Shown here: positions 26,002-34,721 of the stretch, piece by piece
Numbering within the stretch: position 1 is the stretch's first letter
How the letters are laid out: every line of letters begins with the position of its first letter
Assembly: GCA_910579585.1 (NCBI GenBank)
Contig: CAJTVA010000012.1
Coordinates: 1 to 34,721 of the forward strand
DNA length: 34,721 nt
From: an uncultured Christensenella sp.
Lineage (GTDB): Bacteria; Bacillota; Clostridia; Christensenellales; Borkfalkiaceae
Direction of reading: 5' to 3'
Position numbers and translations under genes: made by a program
The notes under the pieces: model-generated
The model's database searches: none
What the model was told of the DNA's origin: nothing
Seen by the model: the letters and a program-made list of their open reading frames with translations, nothing else

Positions 26002-28077
26002 ATGGCGGATAAGACTTATAATGCGGACGATTTGAAAATTTTAGAGGGTTTGGAGGCGGTGCGCGTCCGCCCCGGTATGTATATCGGCTCGACTGGGGTT
26101 AAGGGGCTTCACCACATTTTGTGGGAGATTGTCGATAACTCCGTCGACGAGGCGGCGAACGGTTATGCGGACGAGATAACCGTCGTTTTGCACAAGGACG
26201 GGTCGGCTTCGGTGCGCGACAACGGCAGGGGTATGCCCACCGACGTCAACAGCAAAGTTAAAATGAGCGGCGTTGAGATTATATTCACGAAGCTGCACGC
26301 GGGCGGTAAGTTCGATTCGGGGAACTACGCTTTTTCGGGCGGGTTGCACGGAGTGGGGGCTTCGGTTACGAACGCGCTTTCGGAGTGGTTGCACGTGGAG
26401 GTTTACCGCGGCAACAAGTTCGTTATGGACTTTACTTCGACTTACGACAAGGCTATAAAAAAGTGGCACTGCGGCGTTCCGACGGCTCCGCTTAAAAATA
26501 CAGGCGAAAAGACGAAAGAAAAGGGCACGCTGGTACGGTTTAAGCCCGACAAGGAAGTTTTCGAGACCGTGGAGTGGAACTACGACACGGTTGCGACCCG
26601 TCTTAAAGAACTGGCTTTTTTAAACAAGGGCGTCAAAATCACGCTTATCGACGAGCGCGAGCTGTTCGCGTACGAGGAGGGCGAGGACGAAGAGGGGAAC
26701 GTTACCGACATTAAAGTAAAGCTACCTGCGCGCGAGCCCGTGGTATTCAAGTTCGACGGCGGGCTTGTGGACTTTGTAAAGCATCTGAACGAGGACAAGA
26801 CCGCGCTTTATTCCGAGCCGCTTTATTTCAGCGCCGTTAAGGACGTTCAGATTAAGGGTGCGCCTGCGGGCAAGATTAAAATAGAGTTCGCTTTGGCGCA
26901 CACGAAGGACGATACGGAAAGTCTTTTCTCGTTCGTAAACAATATTTCAACAGTAGAGGGCGGGTATCACGAGACGGGCTTCCATAACGGGCTTTTGAAA
27001 GCGGTGAACGACTATGCGCGTTCGAACGGGGTTCTGAAAGCAAAGGACAGCCCTTTCGTTGCGGACGACATTAAAGAGGGGTTGACCGCCGTTCTTACAG
27101 TAAAGATGCAGAACGTGGAGTTCGAGGGGCAGACCAAGACGAAGCTTGGGAACCCCGAAGTGAAACTGCCCGTCGAGCAGACGGTTATTGAGGGGTTGCA
27201 GAAGCTTGTGGACGTGCGCGGGAACAAGGCCGTTTTCGACAAGATTGCGCAAAAGGCGAAGTTTGCCGCCGACGACAGAATCAAGCACCGCGCAGAGCGC
27301 GACGTTGCCAAAGCCGCGTCCGAAAACGACGGACTTAATCTTGTAGGGAAGCTGGCGGCTTGCTCGGGCAGGAACCCAGATTTGAACGAGCTTTTTATCG
27401 TCGAGGGGGACTCGGCTGGCGGTACGGCGAAGCAGGCGCGGGTAAGGCAGTATCAGTCTATTTTGCCGCTAAGGGGCAAGCCGTTGAACGTGCAGAAAAA
27501 GACGGCTTTGCAGGCGCTTCAAAACGAGGAAATAAAGACGCTGATTTCGGCGATTGGGGCGGGGTTTAACCGCTCGTTCGACGTAGAAAAGACGAAATAC
27601 AAGAAAGTAATTATTCTTTCGGATGCGGACCAGGACGGTATGCATATAAGGTGCATACTGCTGACTTTCTTTTTCAAGTATATGCGCGACCTGGTAAACG
27701 CGGGATACGTTTATATCGGTATGCCGCCCCTTTACAAGGTTTACAAAAAGGACTTGGTTGAATACGCGTACGACGACAAGGAGCTTGACGAAAAGATTAA
27801 AAAGGTAGGCAAGGGGTATTCTTTACAGCGGTACAAGGGTTTGGGAGAGATGTCTGCCGACCAGCTGTGGGAAACGACTATGGACCCCGCGACGAGGAAC
27901 CTTATTCAGGTGACTATCGAGAACGCGGCGCAGGCGGCGGACGTCATCGATATGCTTATGGGCGATAAGGTGGACGGGAGAAAGGAGTTCCTTGCAAAGA
28001 ACGCAAACTTCAACAAGGTTGACGGGTTTATAGAGAAAGTCAACTTCAAAAACGATAACAAGGCGGAGGTTGAGTAA
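26002..28077 (+). CDS. parE: Type IIA DNA topoisomerase B subunit (ParE/GyrB)
   Basis: A 691-residue ATPase subunit. The GHKL ATPase domain has EIVDNSVDEA, DNGRGMP and GLHGVGASVTNALS. The Toprim domain has the catalytic glutamate in EGDSAGG (E468) and the metal-binding DADQDG at 541-546. The protein drives strand passage together with the A subunit encoded next to it; the stop and the next ATG share one base (TAATG). The local motif QTKTKLGN is of the GyrB type, whereas the partner subunit looks ParC-like, so the pair could be topoisomerase IV or gyrase. I favour topoisomerase IV because of the partner and because no dnaA-recF neighbourhood is present. Confidence 0.85.
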   Translation: MADKTYNADDLKILEGLEAVRVRPGMYIGSTGVKGLHHILWEIVDNSVDEAANGYADEITVVLHKDGSASVRDNGRGMPTDVNSKVKMSGVEIIFTKLHAGGKFDSGNYAFSGGLHGVGASVTNALSEWLHVEVYRGNKFVMDFTSTYDKAIKKWHCGVPTAPLKNTGEKTKEKGTLVRFKPDKEVFETVEWNYDTVATRLKELAFLNKGVKITLIDERELFAYEEGEDEEGNVTDIKVKLPAREPVVFKFDGGLVDFVKHLNEDKTALYSEPLYFSAVKDVQIKGAPAGKIKIEFALAHTKDDTESLFSFVNNISTVEGGYHETGFHNGLLKAVNDYARSNGVLKAKDSPFVADDIKEGLTAVLTVKMQNVEFEGQTKTKLGNPEVKLPVEQTVIEGLQKLVDVRGNKAVFDKIAQKAKFAADDRIKHRAERDVAKAASENDGLNLVGKLAACSGRNPDLNELFIVEGDSAGGTAKQARVRQYQSILPLRGKPLNVQKKTALQALQNEEIKTLISAIGAGFNRSFDVEKTKYKKVIILSDADQDGMHIRCILLTFFFKYMRDLVNAGYVYIGMPPLYKVYKKDLVEYAYDDKELDEKIKKVGKGYSLQRYKGLGEMSADQLWETTMDPATRNLIQVTIENAAQAADVIDMLMGDKVDGRKEFLAKNANFNKVDGFIEKVNFKNDNKAEVE

Positions 28078-30560
28078 TGGCTAAAAAGAACAACAACGGC
28101 TTTCAGACTTCAATTCCGCAGGGCAACGTTTACGTTCAGAGCATTGAAGAGGTTATGCCCGGCTCGATGCTGCCTTACGCAGAGTTCGTCATTCTGGACA
28201 GGGCTTTGCCGAGGGTCGAGGACGGGTTGAAGCCCGTTCAAAGGCGTATTTTATACACGATGTACGAGATGGGGCTCACCCCCGACAAGCCGCACAAGAA
28301 ATCGGCGCGTATCGTCGGCGACTGTATGGGTAAGTATCACCCGCACGGCGACAGTTCGGTTTACGACGCTATGGTTAGAATGGCGCAACCGTTCAATATG
28401 CGTATGACGCTTGTAAACGGGCACGGTAACTTCGGCTCGGTCGACGGCGACCCTGCCGCGGCGATGAGGTACACCGAAGCGAGGTTAGAGCCGCTTGCGT
28501 TGGAGCTTTTAAAGGACCTTGAAAAGGAGACGGTGCCGTTTTCTTTCAACTTCGACGACAGTCTTTTAGAGCCCGACCTGTTGCCTGGACATTACCCCAA
28601 TCTTTTGGTGAACGGCGCGAACGGTATCGCCGTAGGGCTTGCGACGAACATTCCTACACACAATCTCGGCGAGGTTATAGAGGGGTGTTGTGCGTACATC
28701 GACAAGCCGACTATTTCTTTGAACGAGATGATGAAGTATATCCCCGGGCCCGATTTTTCGACGGGAGGGTATATAATTGCGAACGAGCTGAAACAGGCGT
28801 ATGAGACGGGTAAGGGCAAGATAACTTTACGCGCGAAGTACGCGGTAGAACAGGGGGAGTACGGTAAAAAGCTGATTGTTATAACCGAGCTTCCTTATCA
28901 GACGAACAAGGCTGAGCTTTTAAGGAAAATTATGCTTCTGAAAGAGGACAAAAAGGAGCTTCTTTCAGGCATAGCCGAGATTGTCGACGAGAGCGACAGG
29001 GCGGGTATGCGCGCCGTGATTGCCGTAAAAAAAGAGGCGGACGTAGACGCGGTTTTAAACGTTTTATTCAAATATACCGATTTGGAGTGCACGTTCGGCA
29101 TAAATATGGTTGCGATTGCGGGCGGAAAGCCCAAGCAGATGGGGCTTTTGGAAATTATCCGTCATTATGTGACCTATCAGCGCTCCGTCGTGCAGAGGCG
29201 GTGCAAGTTCGAGCTGAAAGAAGCCGAAGCGCGCTGTCATATTTTAGAGGGGCTTATTATAGGCGTTCACAACGTGGACGAGGTCGTTAAAATTATCAAG
29301 ACGGCGGAGAACACGGGCGACGCGAGAAGAAAGCTGATGGAAAGGTTTTCACTTTCAGAAAAGCAGGCGCAGGCTATTCTCGATTTAAGGCTTGCCAGGC
29401 TTGCGAAGCTGGAAGTGTACAAGCTAGAACAGGAGCTTGCGGAGCTGAAAAAGCGGATTGCCTGGCTTCAAAAGGTGCTTGCGGATAAGGACTTGCAGTG
29501 GAAAATCGTCAAAGACGAGATGCGCGAGATTAAGGCGAAGTATAAAAGCGACAGAAAAACGCAGATTTTCGAGAATGCGGGGCAGATTTCCGTGCGGCGC
29601 TCGGACGTGAAGGTGTTTATACCCAACTGGACGGCGACGATTACGGGCGCGGACAATCTCAAATTTATGATTCGCGATGAGTTCGACAGTCATTATAAAA
29701 AGAAGCTGAATGCGGCGGCGAGCCTTGCCGTCGTGTACAAGCAGGTTTTGCACTGCACGAACGAGGAAACCGTATATTGCTTTACCAACCTCGGCAATTG
29801 CGTGAAAATAGATTTGAACGAAACCGAACCCGCCGATTACAGGGCGGCGGGCGTGAAAATAGAAAATATCTGCGACGGCGCGGAAAAAGGGGAATATCCC
29901 GTTGCGCTGTTCGCCGTCAAGGGCAAGCCCGAGGGCGAGTTGATATTCTTTACTAAGCAGGGTGCGGTAAAGCGCACCGCGTTCGAAGAGTTCGATGCGG
30001 GAAGAAAGCTTACCCAAGCATTTAAATTGAAGGCGGGCGACGAGCTTTTGAACGTTGAAAGATACGACGGGGACGAGTTCTCGACTATGCTTTTCGTCAC
30101 TAAAAAAGCGATGTGTCTGAGCGCGGCGAAAGACGACGTGCCCGTTCAGGGTAAGTCAGCGGGCGGCGTAAAGGGCGCGGGGCTGAACACGGGCGACGAG
30201 GTTATCTTCGCGACGCAGCAGAACGGCGAGGGCGAGATTATCGTGGTGACAACTTTAGGCGGCGTGAAGAGGGTTATTTCTTCTTTGTTCGAAACCTACA
30301 ACCGCGGCGCAAAGGGCGTTATGATTGCCGACATAAAAGGCAAGGGCGAAGTGCTGTTTGCAAACTACGTTACTATGCCGTATAACCTCGCTTTCTACAC
30401 GGCGCAGAGGGTTATGAACGAGGTGGACAGCGAAACTATACCCATTGAAAACCGCGTTTTCCGCGGCAAGCCCATTAAGGGAATTGAAAATATTGCGAAA
30501 GTTATCGCTATGAAGTATAAGTCCGAGTACGACGGCGGAGCGGTACAGATTAAATTCTGA
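28077..30560 (+). CDS. parC: Type IIA DNA topoisomerase A subunit (ParC-like)
   Basis: An 827-residue DNA-cleaving subunit. The winged-helix domain has the catalytic tyrosine Y132 in RYTEARL. The quinolone-region segment HPHGDSSVYD carries S93 and D97 at the positions of GyrA S83 and D87, the usual sensitive residues. The tower and coiled coil follow, then a C-terminal beta-pinwheel. The first blade shows no GyrA box; the closest sequence is YNRGAKG in a late blade. Since that box is what lets gyrase wrap DNA, I read this as topoisomerase IV. GGAGG lies inside the end of parE. The stop overlaps the next start by one base (TGATG). Confidence 0.85.
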   Translation: MAKKNNNGFQTSIPQGNVYVQSIEEVMPGSMLPYAEFVILDRALPRVEDGLKPVQRRILYTMYEMGLTPDKPHKKSARIVGDCMGKYHPHGDSSVYDAMVRMAQPFNMRMTLVNGHGNFGSVDGDPAAAMRYTEARLEPLALELLKDLEKETVPFSFNFDDSLLEPDLLPGHYPNLLVNGANGIAVGLATNIPTHNLGEVIEGCCAYIDKPTISLNEMMKYIPGPDFSTGGYIIANELKQAYETGKGKITLRAKYAVEQGEYGKKLIVITELPYQTNKAELLRKIMLLKEDKKELLSGIAEIVDESDRAGMRAVIAVKKEADVDAVLNVLFKYTDLECTFGINMVAIAGGKPKQMGLLEIIRHYVTYQRSVVQRRCKFELKEAEARCHILEGLIIGVHNVDEVVKIIKTAENTGDARRKLMERFSLSEKQAQAILDLRLARLAKLEVYKLEQELAELKKRIAWLQKVLADKDLQWKIVKDEMREIKAKYKSDRKTQIFENAGQISVRRSDVKVFIPNWTATITGADNLKFMIRDEFDSHYKKKLNAAASLAVVYKQVLHCTNEETVYCFTNLGNCVKIDLNETEPADYRAAGVKIENICDGAEKGEYPVALFAVKGKPEGELIFFTKQGAVKRTAFEEFDAGRKLTQAFKLKAGDELLNVERYDGDEFSTMLFVTKKAMCLSAAKDDVPVQGKSAGGVKGAGLNTGDEVIFATQQNGEGEIIVVTTLGGVKRVISSLFETYNRGAKGVMIADIKGKGEVLFANYVTMPYNLAFYTAQRVMNEVDSETIPIENRVFRGKPIKGIENIAKVIAMKYKSEYDGGAVQIKF

Positions 30561-31732
30561 TGAAAACGGTTTTTAAGCTTTTTGCATATGAATTCAAAAA
30601 CATATATAAGCAAGCGTTGATATTCGCTTTTATATCGACGTTTCTTTTCGCGCTGTCTATAAGCGTTATGTGTTTTTCTTCGGATATGGTGCAGGGGTAT
30701 AAGGACTATCTGGACGATTACGGGTATTCTACGCTTTGGGTTCGCGAGGTTGAAGATATAGGAAGATACGAAGAAGTTGACGAACTTTGCGATTATCTGA
30801 GCGTGCGCGCAAGCGGAATAACTATATGGCACCCGTTTATTACAGACGGTTCAGTGCCAGAGGACGGCGATACTGCGGATATTCTTTCGGGGCAGTCTTA
30901 CGTTTTCAGAGATACGCTTCCCATAGATTTCGATTATTACTATTTCGAAGGGGGCGGTTGGACCTCCGCCGACAACCAAAGGCGGGCTGAAGGGCTGTAT
31001 CCTATATTTATAAGCAAAGAAGTTGCGGAAAATCTGCAAGTCAACGTCGGGGACACGGTATCATTTTATTACGAGCTTACGGACGGGCTTCACGAAGAGA
31101 AGATGCGAGTTGCGGATATTTTCTGCCTTAAAGACGAAGAAGAGGGGTATTATCGGGACGACTTTGCGATTCCCTTTTCTTTTATTTTGGAAAATAAGGA
31201 CAACCTTACTGAAAAATGTACGTTTTTTCTTGAAATGAACAAAGCGTCCGATACGTTCGATTTGTACCCGAAAGTAAAGAGTTTGCGTATCGGCGACGTC
31301 AGCGACGATGAATTAGAACTTGTAAACGTTATGCGCTACGTGCTTATCGCGGTGGCGGTGGCGATTGTTGCAGTGACCTTTGTTGTGCTTAGTAACTCTT
31401 TGACTATAACCGTAAATTCGAGAAAGAAGTTTATGGCGAGGTTGAAGCTTTTAGGCGCGACTACCGATAAAATTACGGCGGCGTATTTTATTCTGCTTGT
31501 TGCGTCGTTTATACTGTCGTTTGCGCTTTCGATACTTTTGAGCTATCTCTTGTGCGGGTATTTTACTGCGATTGCGGTTGCCGCTTTGGAATATAAAGTA
31601 AGTATGAATTTGCATTGGGGCGCGGTGGGTATTCTGTTCGCCGTGGGCGGTGCGCTTTTGGCGGTGCGCTACTTACTTTTCAGATTAAAGGTTAAAAAGG
31701 TTTCCCCTGCGGAATTTATAAAGGAAGAGTAA
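30560..31732 (+). CDS. FtsX-type ABC permease, first of a pair
   Basis: A 390-residue membrane protein. One helix (about 18-40) is followed by a ~210-residue extracytoplasmic domain with many Asp, Tyr and Glu residues, then three helices (about 258-283, 305-335 and 346-372). The coupling segment SRKKFMARLKLLGATTDKI is of the FtsX type. The start shares one base with the parC stop, and I see no Shine-Dalgarno site, so translation depends on coupling to parC. The partner permease overlaps its end in the same way. The substrate is unknown. Confidence 0.82.
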   Translation: MKTVFKLFAYEFKNIYKQALIFAFISTFLFALSISVMCFSSDMVQGYKDYLDDYGYSTLWVREVEDIGRYEEVDELCDYLSVRASGITIWHPFITDGSVPEDGDTADILSGQSYVFRDTLPIDFDYYYFEGGGWTSADNQRRAEGLYPIFISKEVAENLQVNVGDTVSFYYELTDGLHEEKMRVADIFCLKDEEEGYYRDDFAIPFSFILENKDNLTEKCTFFLEMNKASDTFDLYPKVKSLRIGDVSDDELELVNVMRYVLIAVAVAIVAVTFVVLSNSLTITVNSRKKFMARLKLLGATTDKITAAYFILLVASFILSFALSILLSYLLCGYFTAIAVAALEYKVSMNLHWGAVGILFAVGGALLAVRYLLFRLKVKKVSPAEFIKEE

Positions 31733-32985
31733 TGAAAGTTAAAAGTATTTTATCGCTTTCCGTAAAGAATATTTTCCTTAAAAAGTTCGCCTATTTGAAA
31801 GTTTTGGCGGGGTTCTTTTTCGCTTTCCTTATTATATTTATAGTGCTGTTTTATTCGGGCAATTTGAGTATTGCATACGATGATTACGAGAATATGAGAA
31901 TGGACGACTGCTATTACAGTATTTACAGCGATATTACCGAAGAGCAGGAAAGGGAGATACGCGCATTCCCGCAAGTCGGTAGTATGACTTTTCTTGGCGG
32001 CGTTTTGTTTGCGAAAGACAGTATGGTTGACGTGACTGTGGGAGTTAACGGATATTCTTTCGACAGAAACGACAATTATATAAGCGGTGCGTTCGTAGGA
32101 AAAAACAGCGACTGCTCGTTTATAAAAAACAAGGAAATTCAGTTTGTTGCGGAAACGGGCGAAAACTTGATTAAGTACGGAACCGATTTAAAAAGTGACG
32201 GCGATATTATAGTAAGCGAAATTTTGCTTGATATTATAAACGTAGAGGAAAGAGAGGAGCTTTTGGGCAAGGAATTTTCCTTGAACGGAGTTGAGTGGAC
32301 GGGCGAATGGTTGGAGGGTGGCGAGCAAGAAACGCAGCCGTTTGAAATAAGCGGTAGAATTTGCGGGATATTAAACGGGCTTTACGACGGGGCGGATTTT
32401 TACGGATATATTGGCGAGGACAGGAATATCAGCGTTGTGCATATAAGTCTGAAAGCTTTCACTGGCAACGAAGATTTCTTTGCGAAAGCGGACGAAATGT
32501 TCGGCGAGGAAGTAATGCATACTTTCGTTGGTTCGGGTATTCTCGACGATATGAAAACCGTTGAGGGGCAGGAGATGCTTTGCAACCGCTTTTTAAGCCT
32601 TATCTGCGTTACGCTTCTTGCTGTCATATGCGTATACGTTGCAAGCAATCAATATTATCTGCTGCTTAAAAACAGCGTTTTTTACGGCATTTTAAAGGCA
32701 AACGGCGTCAGCAACAGGGAAGTGTTTTTAATGCATATGTTCGAGCTTGCAATTATCCTTGTCGTGTCCCTCGTGCTTGCGTTCGGGGCGAGCGTCGGTT
32801 TGTTCTTTATAATGCAGACGCTTTTTGACGACTTTGTAGGAATAAACTTGATTTTCCCCGCGGGCGTTGCGGTGGGTGCGTTTTTCGGGTTTGCGGGTTT
32901 ATGCGCGGCGCTGGCGGTTCTGATAACGCTGTTTATATACGTTAAAATTCTTAAAAAGCCGCCCGTAGGGTTGTTAAAAAAATAG
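31732..32985 (+). CDS. FtsX-type ABC permease, second of a pair
   Basis: A 417-residue membrane protein with the same plan as its neighbour: one N-terminal helix (about 22-45), a large extracytoplasmic domain (about 46-285), three C-terminal helices, and a coupling segment NSVFYGILKANGVSNREVF. The external domain is clearly different from that of the first permease, so the pair would make an asymmetric heterodimer. AAGGAAGAG precedes the ATG and the start overlaps the previous stop by one base. The ATPase gene follows after 65 bases. Confidence 0.82.
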   Translation: MKVKSILSLSVKNIFLKKFAYLKVLAGFFFAFLIIFIVLFYSGNLSIAYDDYENMRMDDCYYSIYSDITEEQEREIRAFPQVGSMTFLGGVLFAKDSMVDVTVGVNGYSFDRNDNYISGAFVGKNSDCSFIKNKEIQFVAETGENLIKYGTDLKSDGDIIVSEILLDIINVEEREELLGKEFSLNGVEWTGEWLEGGEQETQPFEISGRICGILNGLYDGADFYGYIGEDRNISVVHISLKAFTGNEDFFAKADEMFGEEVMHTFVGSGILDDMKTVEGQEMLCNRFLSLICVTLLAVICVYVASNQYYLLLKNSVFYGILKANGVSNREVFLMHMFELAIILVVSLVLAFGASVGLFFIMQTLFDDFVGINLIFPAGVAVGAFFGFAGLCAALAVLITLFIYVKILKKPPVGLLKK

Positions 32986-32991
32986 ATAAAA

Positions 32992-33028
32992 ATCCCCTCG
33001 GCTACGCTCGGGGTGACAGAGGGGCGGG
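32992..33028. repeat. Probable intergenic repeat fragment
   Basis: CCCCTCGGCTACGCTCGGGG followed by TGACAGAGGGGCGGG lies in the 65-base gap between the permease and ATPase genes. It has the form of the CTTCGACTACGCTCAGGATGACA sequence that recurs between genes in many gut bacteria. The base composition differs sharply from its surroundings. There is only one copy in this window. Confidence 0.45.
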
Positions 33029-33050
33029 AAGGCTTAAATTAGGTAAATTT

Positions 33051-33719
33051 ATGATTGAGCTTAAAAACATTTCTAAAAATTACGGAAACTTTTTCGCGCT
33101 TTCGGACGTTAACTTGCATATGTCCGAGGGGGAATTCGTTGCTATCGTCGGCGAAAGCGGAAGCGGCAAATCGACGCTTTTGAACCTTATCGGGCAAATC
33201 GATACTCCGTCGGACGGGGAAATAATTATAAACGGCAAAAACGCGACAAAGCTGCCCGAAAAAGAGGTTGCCGCACTTCGCAACAAATATTTCGGTTTTG
33301 TGTTTCAGTCTTTTTTTCTCGAACCGACGTATACGGTAGCCAAAAACGTGGAAATACCTTTATTGCTGGCGGGCTTAAAAAAGGGCGAGCGGGCGGAGAG
33401 GGTTTCTGCCGCGTTACGAAAAGTCGGAATGATCGACAAGGCTGGCAACAAGGCTTCTGATCTGAGCGGAGGGGAGCAACAGCGCGTGGCAATCGCAAGG
33501 GCAATCGTGAACGACCCGCCCGTGATAATCGCAGACGAGCCGTGCGGAAACCTTGACACGAAGAACGGCGACGGAGTTATGGCACTATTGCAGGAGCTGA
33601 ACGGTGAGGGCAAAACCGTTTTAATGGTAACTCACAGCGCCGAACACGCGAAGTGGGCGAAGAGAATTATAATGCTTTGCGACGGCAAAGTAATATCCGA
33701 CGAAAGGAGTAATTTATGA
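33051..33719 (+). CDS. ABC transporter ATP-binding protein
   Basis: A 222-residue ATPase with Walker A GESGSGKST (34-42), Q-loop FVFQSFF, signature LSGGEQQR, and Walker B plus D-loop VIIADEPCGNLD. The D-loop region has cysteine where most relatives have threonine (DEPTGNLD). It lies directly after the two FtsX-type permeases and is their likely motor. AGGTAAATTT provides the ribosome site. Its end overlaps the mscS start by four bases (ATGA). Confidence 0.93.
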   Translation: MIELKNISKNYGNFFALSDVNLHMSEGEFVAIVGESGSGKSTLLNLIGQIDTPSDGEIIINGKNATKLPEKEVAALRNKYFGFVFQSFFLEPTYTVAKNVEIPLLLAGLKKGERAERVSAALRKVGMIDKAGNKASDLSGGEQQRVAIARAIVNDPPVIIADEPCGNLDTKNGDGVMALLQELNGEGKTVLMVTHSAEHAKWAKRIIMLCDGKVISDERSNL

Positions 33720-34672
33720 AAAAGCACGACGAAAAAATAAAAGAACAGGCTGAAAAGGTGAGGGCTAGGGCAAGAAAACTCGGACCCGTGAAACTGGTGG
33801 TTTTATTACTGCTTGCGGTGGGAACGGTTTGCTCGTTCGTTTTCTACGATTATATTTTCGGGGAGGAAACCGTGTTTACGGCGGACTACGGCTCTGATTT
33901 TTTAAACGGGCTTATGGGCGCGATACCTAAAATAATCAGTTGCGTGCAGATTATAACGATAACTTCGATAATAACCACGCTTTTGCTGTTTGCGATTTCG
34001 CGGATTTTCAATAAATCTCAGCGGAGTATCACCGTTTCCAGACTGTGTTGTAACCTGATAAGATGGGTGGTGGCAATCATTCTTTTAATCGTGGTTTTAG
34101 CGGTGTGGGGAGTGGACACTACGGCGCTTATTACCGGCGCGGGAGTTTTGACGTTGGTCATAGGTCTTGGTATGCAGAGTCTTATCGCCGACGTTGTTGC
34201 CGGACTTTTTATCGTGTTTGAAAACGAGTTCAATATAGGCGATATTATAACCGTGGACGGGTTTCGCGGCGAGGTTATCGAAATGGGTATCCGCACCACA
34301 AAGTTGAAGGCGGAGGGGAATATCAAGATTTTCAACAACAGCGATTTAAGGAAAATTCTGAACCAGACTACCGATCCTTCTGTTGCAAAGGCGTATATCG
34401 ACATAGAATACGGCGCCGACTTGGGCAAGGTTGAAGAGATTATTGCGCGCGACCTGCCCGAACTGAAAATCGAGGGGGCGATAGGGGAGGTAAAGTATAA
34501 CGGCGTGAACTCGTTAGGCGCGTCGGGCGTGCAATTGTATTTTTCGGTGGAATGTGACGAAAGCAATATTTTTTCCGCACAGCGTGCGTTGAACGGCGCG
34601 CTGAAAAATATGTTCGATAAAAACGGCATCAACATTCCGTTCAATCAGATTGTCGTGCATAAAGCTGATTAA
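33716..34672 (+). CDS. MscS-family mechanosensitive channel
   Basis: A 318-residue membrane protein. A charged N-terminal stretch (1-22) is followed by helices at about 24-45, 65-92 and 106-130, then the pore-lining helix and beta domain typical of MscS: GAGVLTLVIGLGMQSLIADV, then GLFIVFENEFNIGDIITVDG. A C-terminal alpha/beta domain follows. Such channels release solutes on osmotic downshock. AAAGGAG lies six bases before the ATG inside the ATPase gene, so it is translated with the ABC transporter. No terminator is visible in the 49 bases before the window ends. Confidence 0.92.
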   Translation: MKKHDEKIKEQAEKVRARARKLGPVKLVVLLLLAVGTVCSFVFYDYIFGEETVFTADYGSDFLNGLMGAIPKIISCVQIITITSIITTLLLFAISRIFNKSQRSITVSRLCCNLIRWVVAIILLIVVLAVWGVDTTALITGAGVLTLVIGLGMQSLIADVVAGLFIVFENEFNIGDIITVDGFRGEVIEMGIRTTKLKAEGNIKIFNNSDLRKILNQTTDPSVAKAYIDIEYGADLGKVEEIIARDLPELKIEGAIGEVKYNGVNSLGASGVQLYFSVECDESNIFSAQRALNGALKNMFDKNGINIPFNQIVVHKAD

Positions 34673-34721
34673 AGCAAGCGCTTAATTGTTTTGGCAAATT
34701 TAAAATTAAATATAAATGCGC

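Overview
The window looks like a chromosomal segment of an uncultured, gut-type member of the Clostridia (Bacillota). The evidence is a PcrA-type helicase with a C-terminal Tudor-like domain, an RqcP-type S4 protein, YitT/DUF2179, an EFR1 flavodoxin-ferredoxin, a BspA-like leucine-rich-repeat lipoprotein, strong sigma-A type promoters with 17-base spacers, and mostly good Shine-Dalgarno sites. I see no phage, transposase, CRISPR array or rRNA. The placement is inferred from gene content and not from a tree.

Layout. (1) Bases 1-1443, minus strand: rqcP, then a fused ispDF, then the first 18 codons of a gene that leaves the window. (2) Bases 1453-9502, plus strand: a stand-alone rpoB-rpoC unit with its own promoter and leader, ending at a strong bidirectional terminator. 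The usual ribosomal-protein neighbours (rplJ/rplL upstream, rpsL/rpsG downstream) are absent. (3) Bases 9583-14324, minus strand: a tightly packed five-gene unit made of a short-chain dehydrogenase fused to a zinc-ribbon-like domain, an EFR1 protein, two membrane proteins of unknown role and a DUF368 (PopT-like) lipid-carrier transporter. The EFR1 gene carries a perfect 18-bp inverted repeat inside its reading frame. (4) Bases 14376-15898, minus strand: yitT, an AT-rich spacer with imperfect ~62-bp repeats, tRNA-Leu(UAG), and a decayed tandem copy of that tRNA. (5) Bases 15961-18544, plus strand: an ABC ATPase with a double-FtsX permease. (6) Bases 18736-23716, plus strand: rpsU, a small unrecognised helical protein, pcrA (apparently leaderless) and ligA. 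(7) Bases 23852-25603, minus strand: the leucine-rich-repeat lipoprotein, whose upstream region holds a ~210-bp imperfect palindrome, two minus-strand terminator hairpins and two candidate promoters. (8) Bases 26002-34672, plus strand: a type IIA topoisomerase pair coupled by one-base overlaps to two FtsX-type permeases, then their likely ATPase and an MscS-family channel.

Most genes are core functions: transcription, isoprenoid precursor synthesis, replication and repair, topology and translation quality control. The least understood parts are the dehydrogenase/EFR1/PopT unit, the in-frame palindrome, the palindromic region ahead of the topoisomerase operon, the pseudo-tRNA, and a short CATATAT-GGGG motif that recurs between genes.
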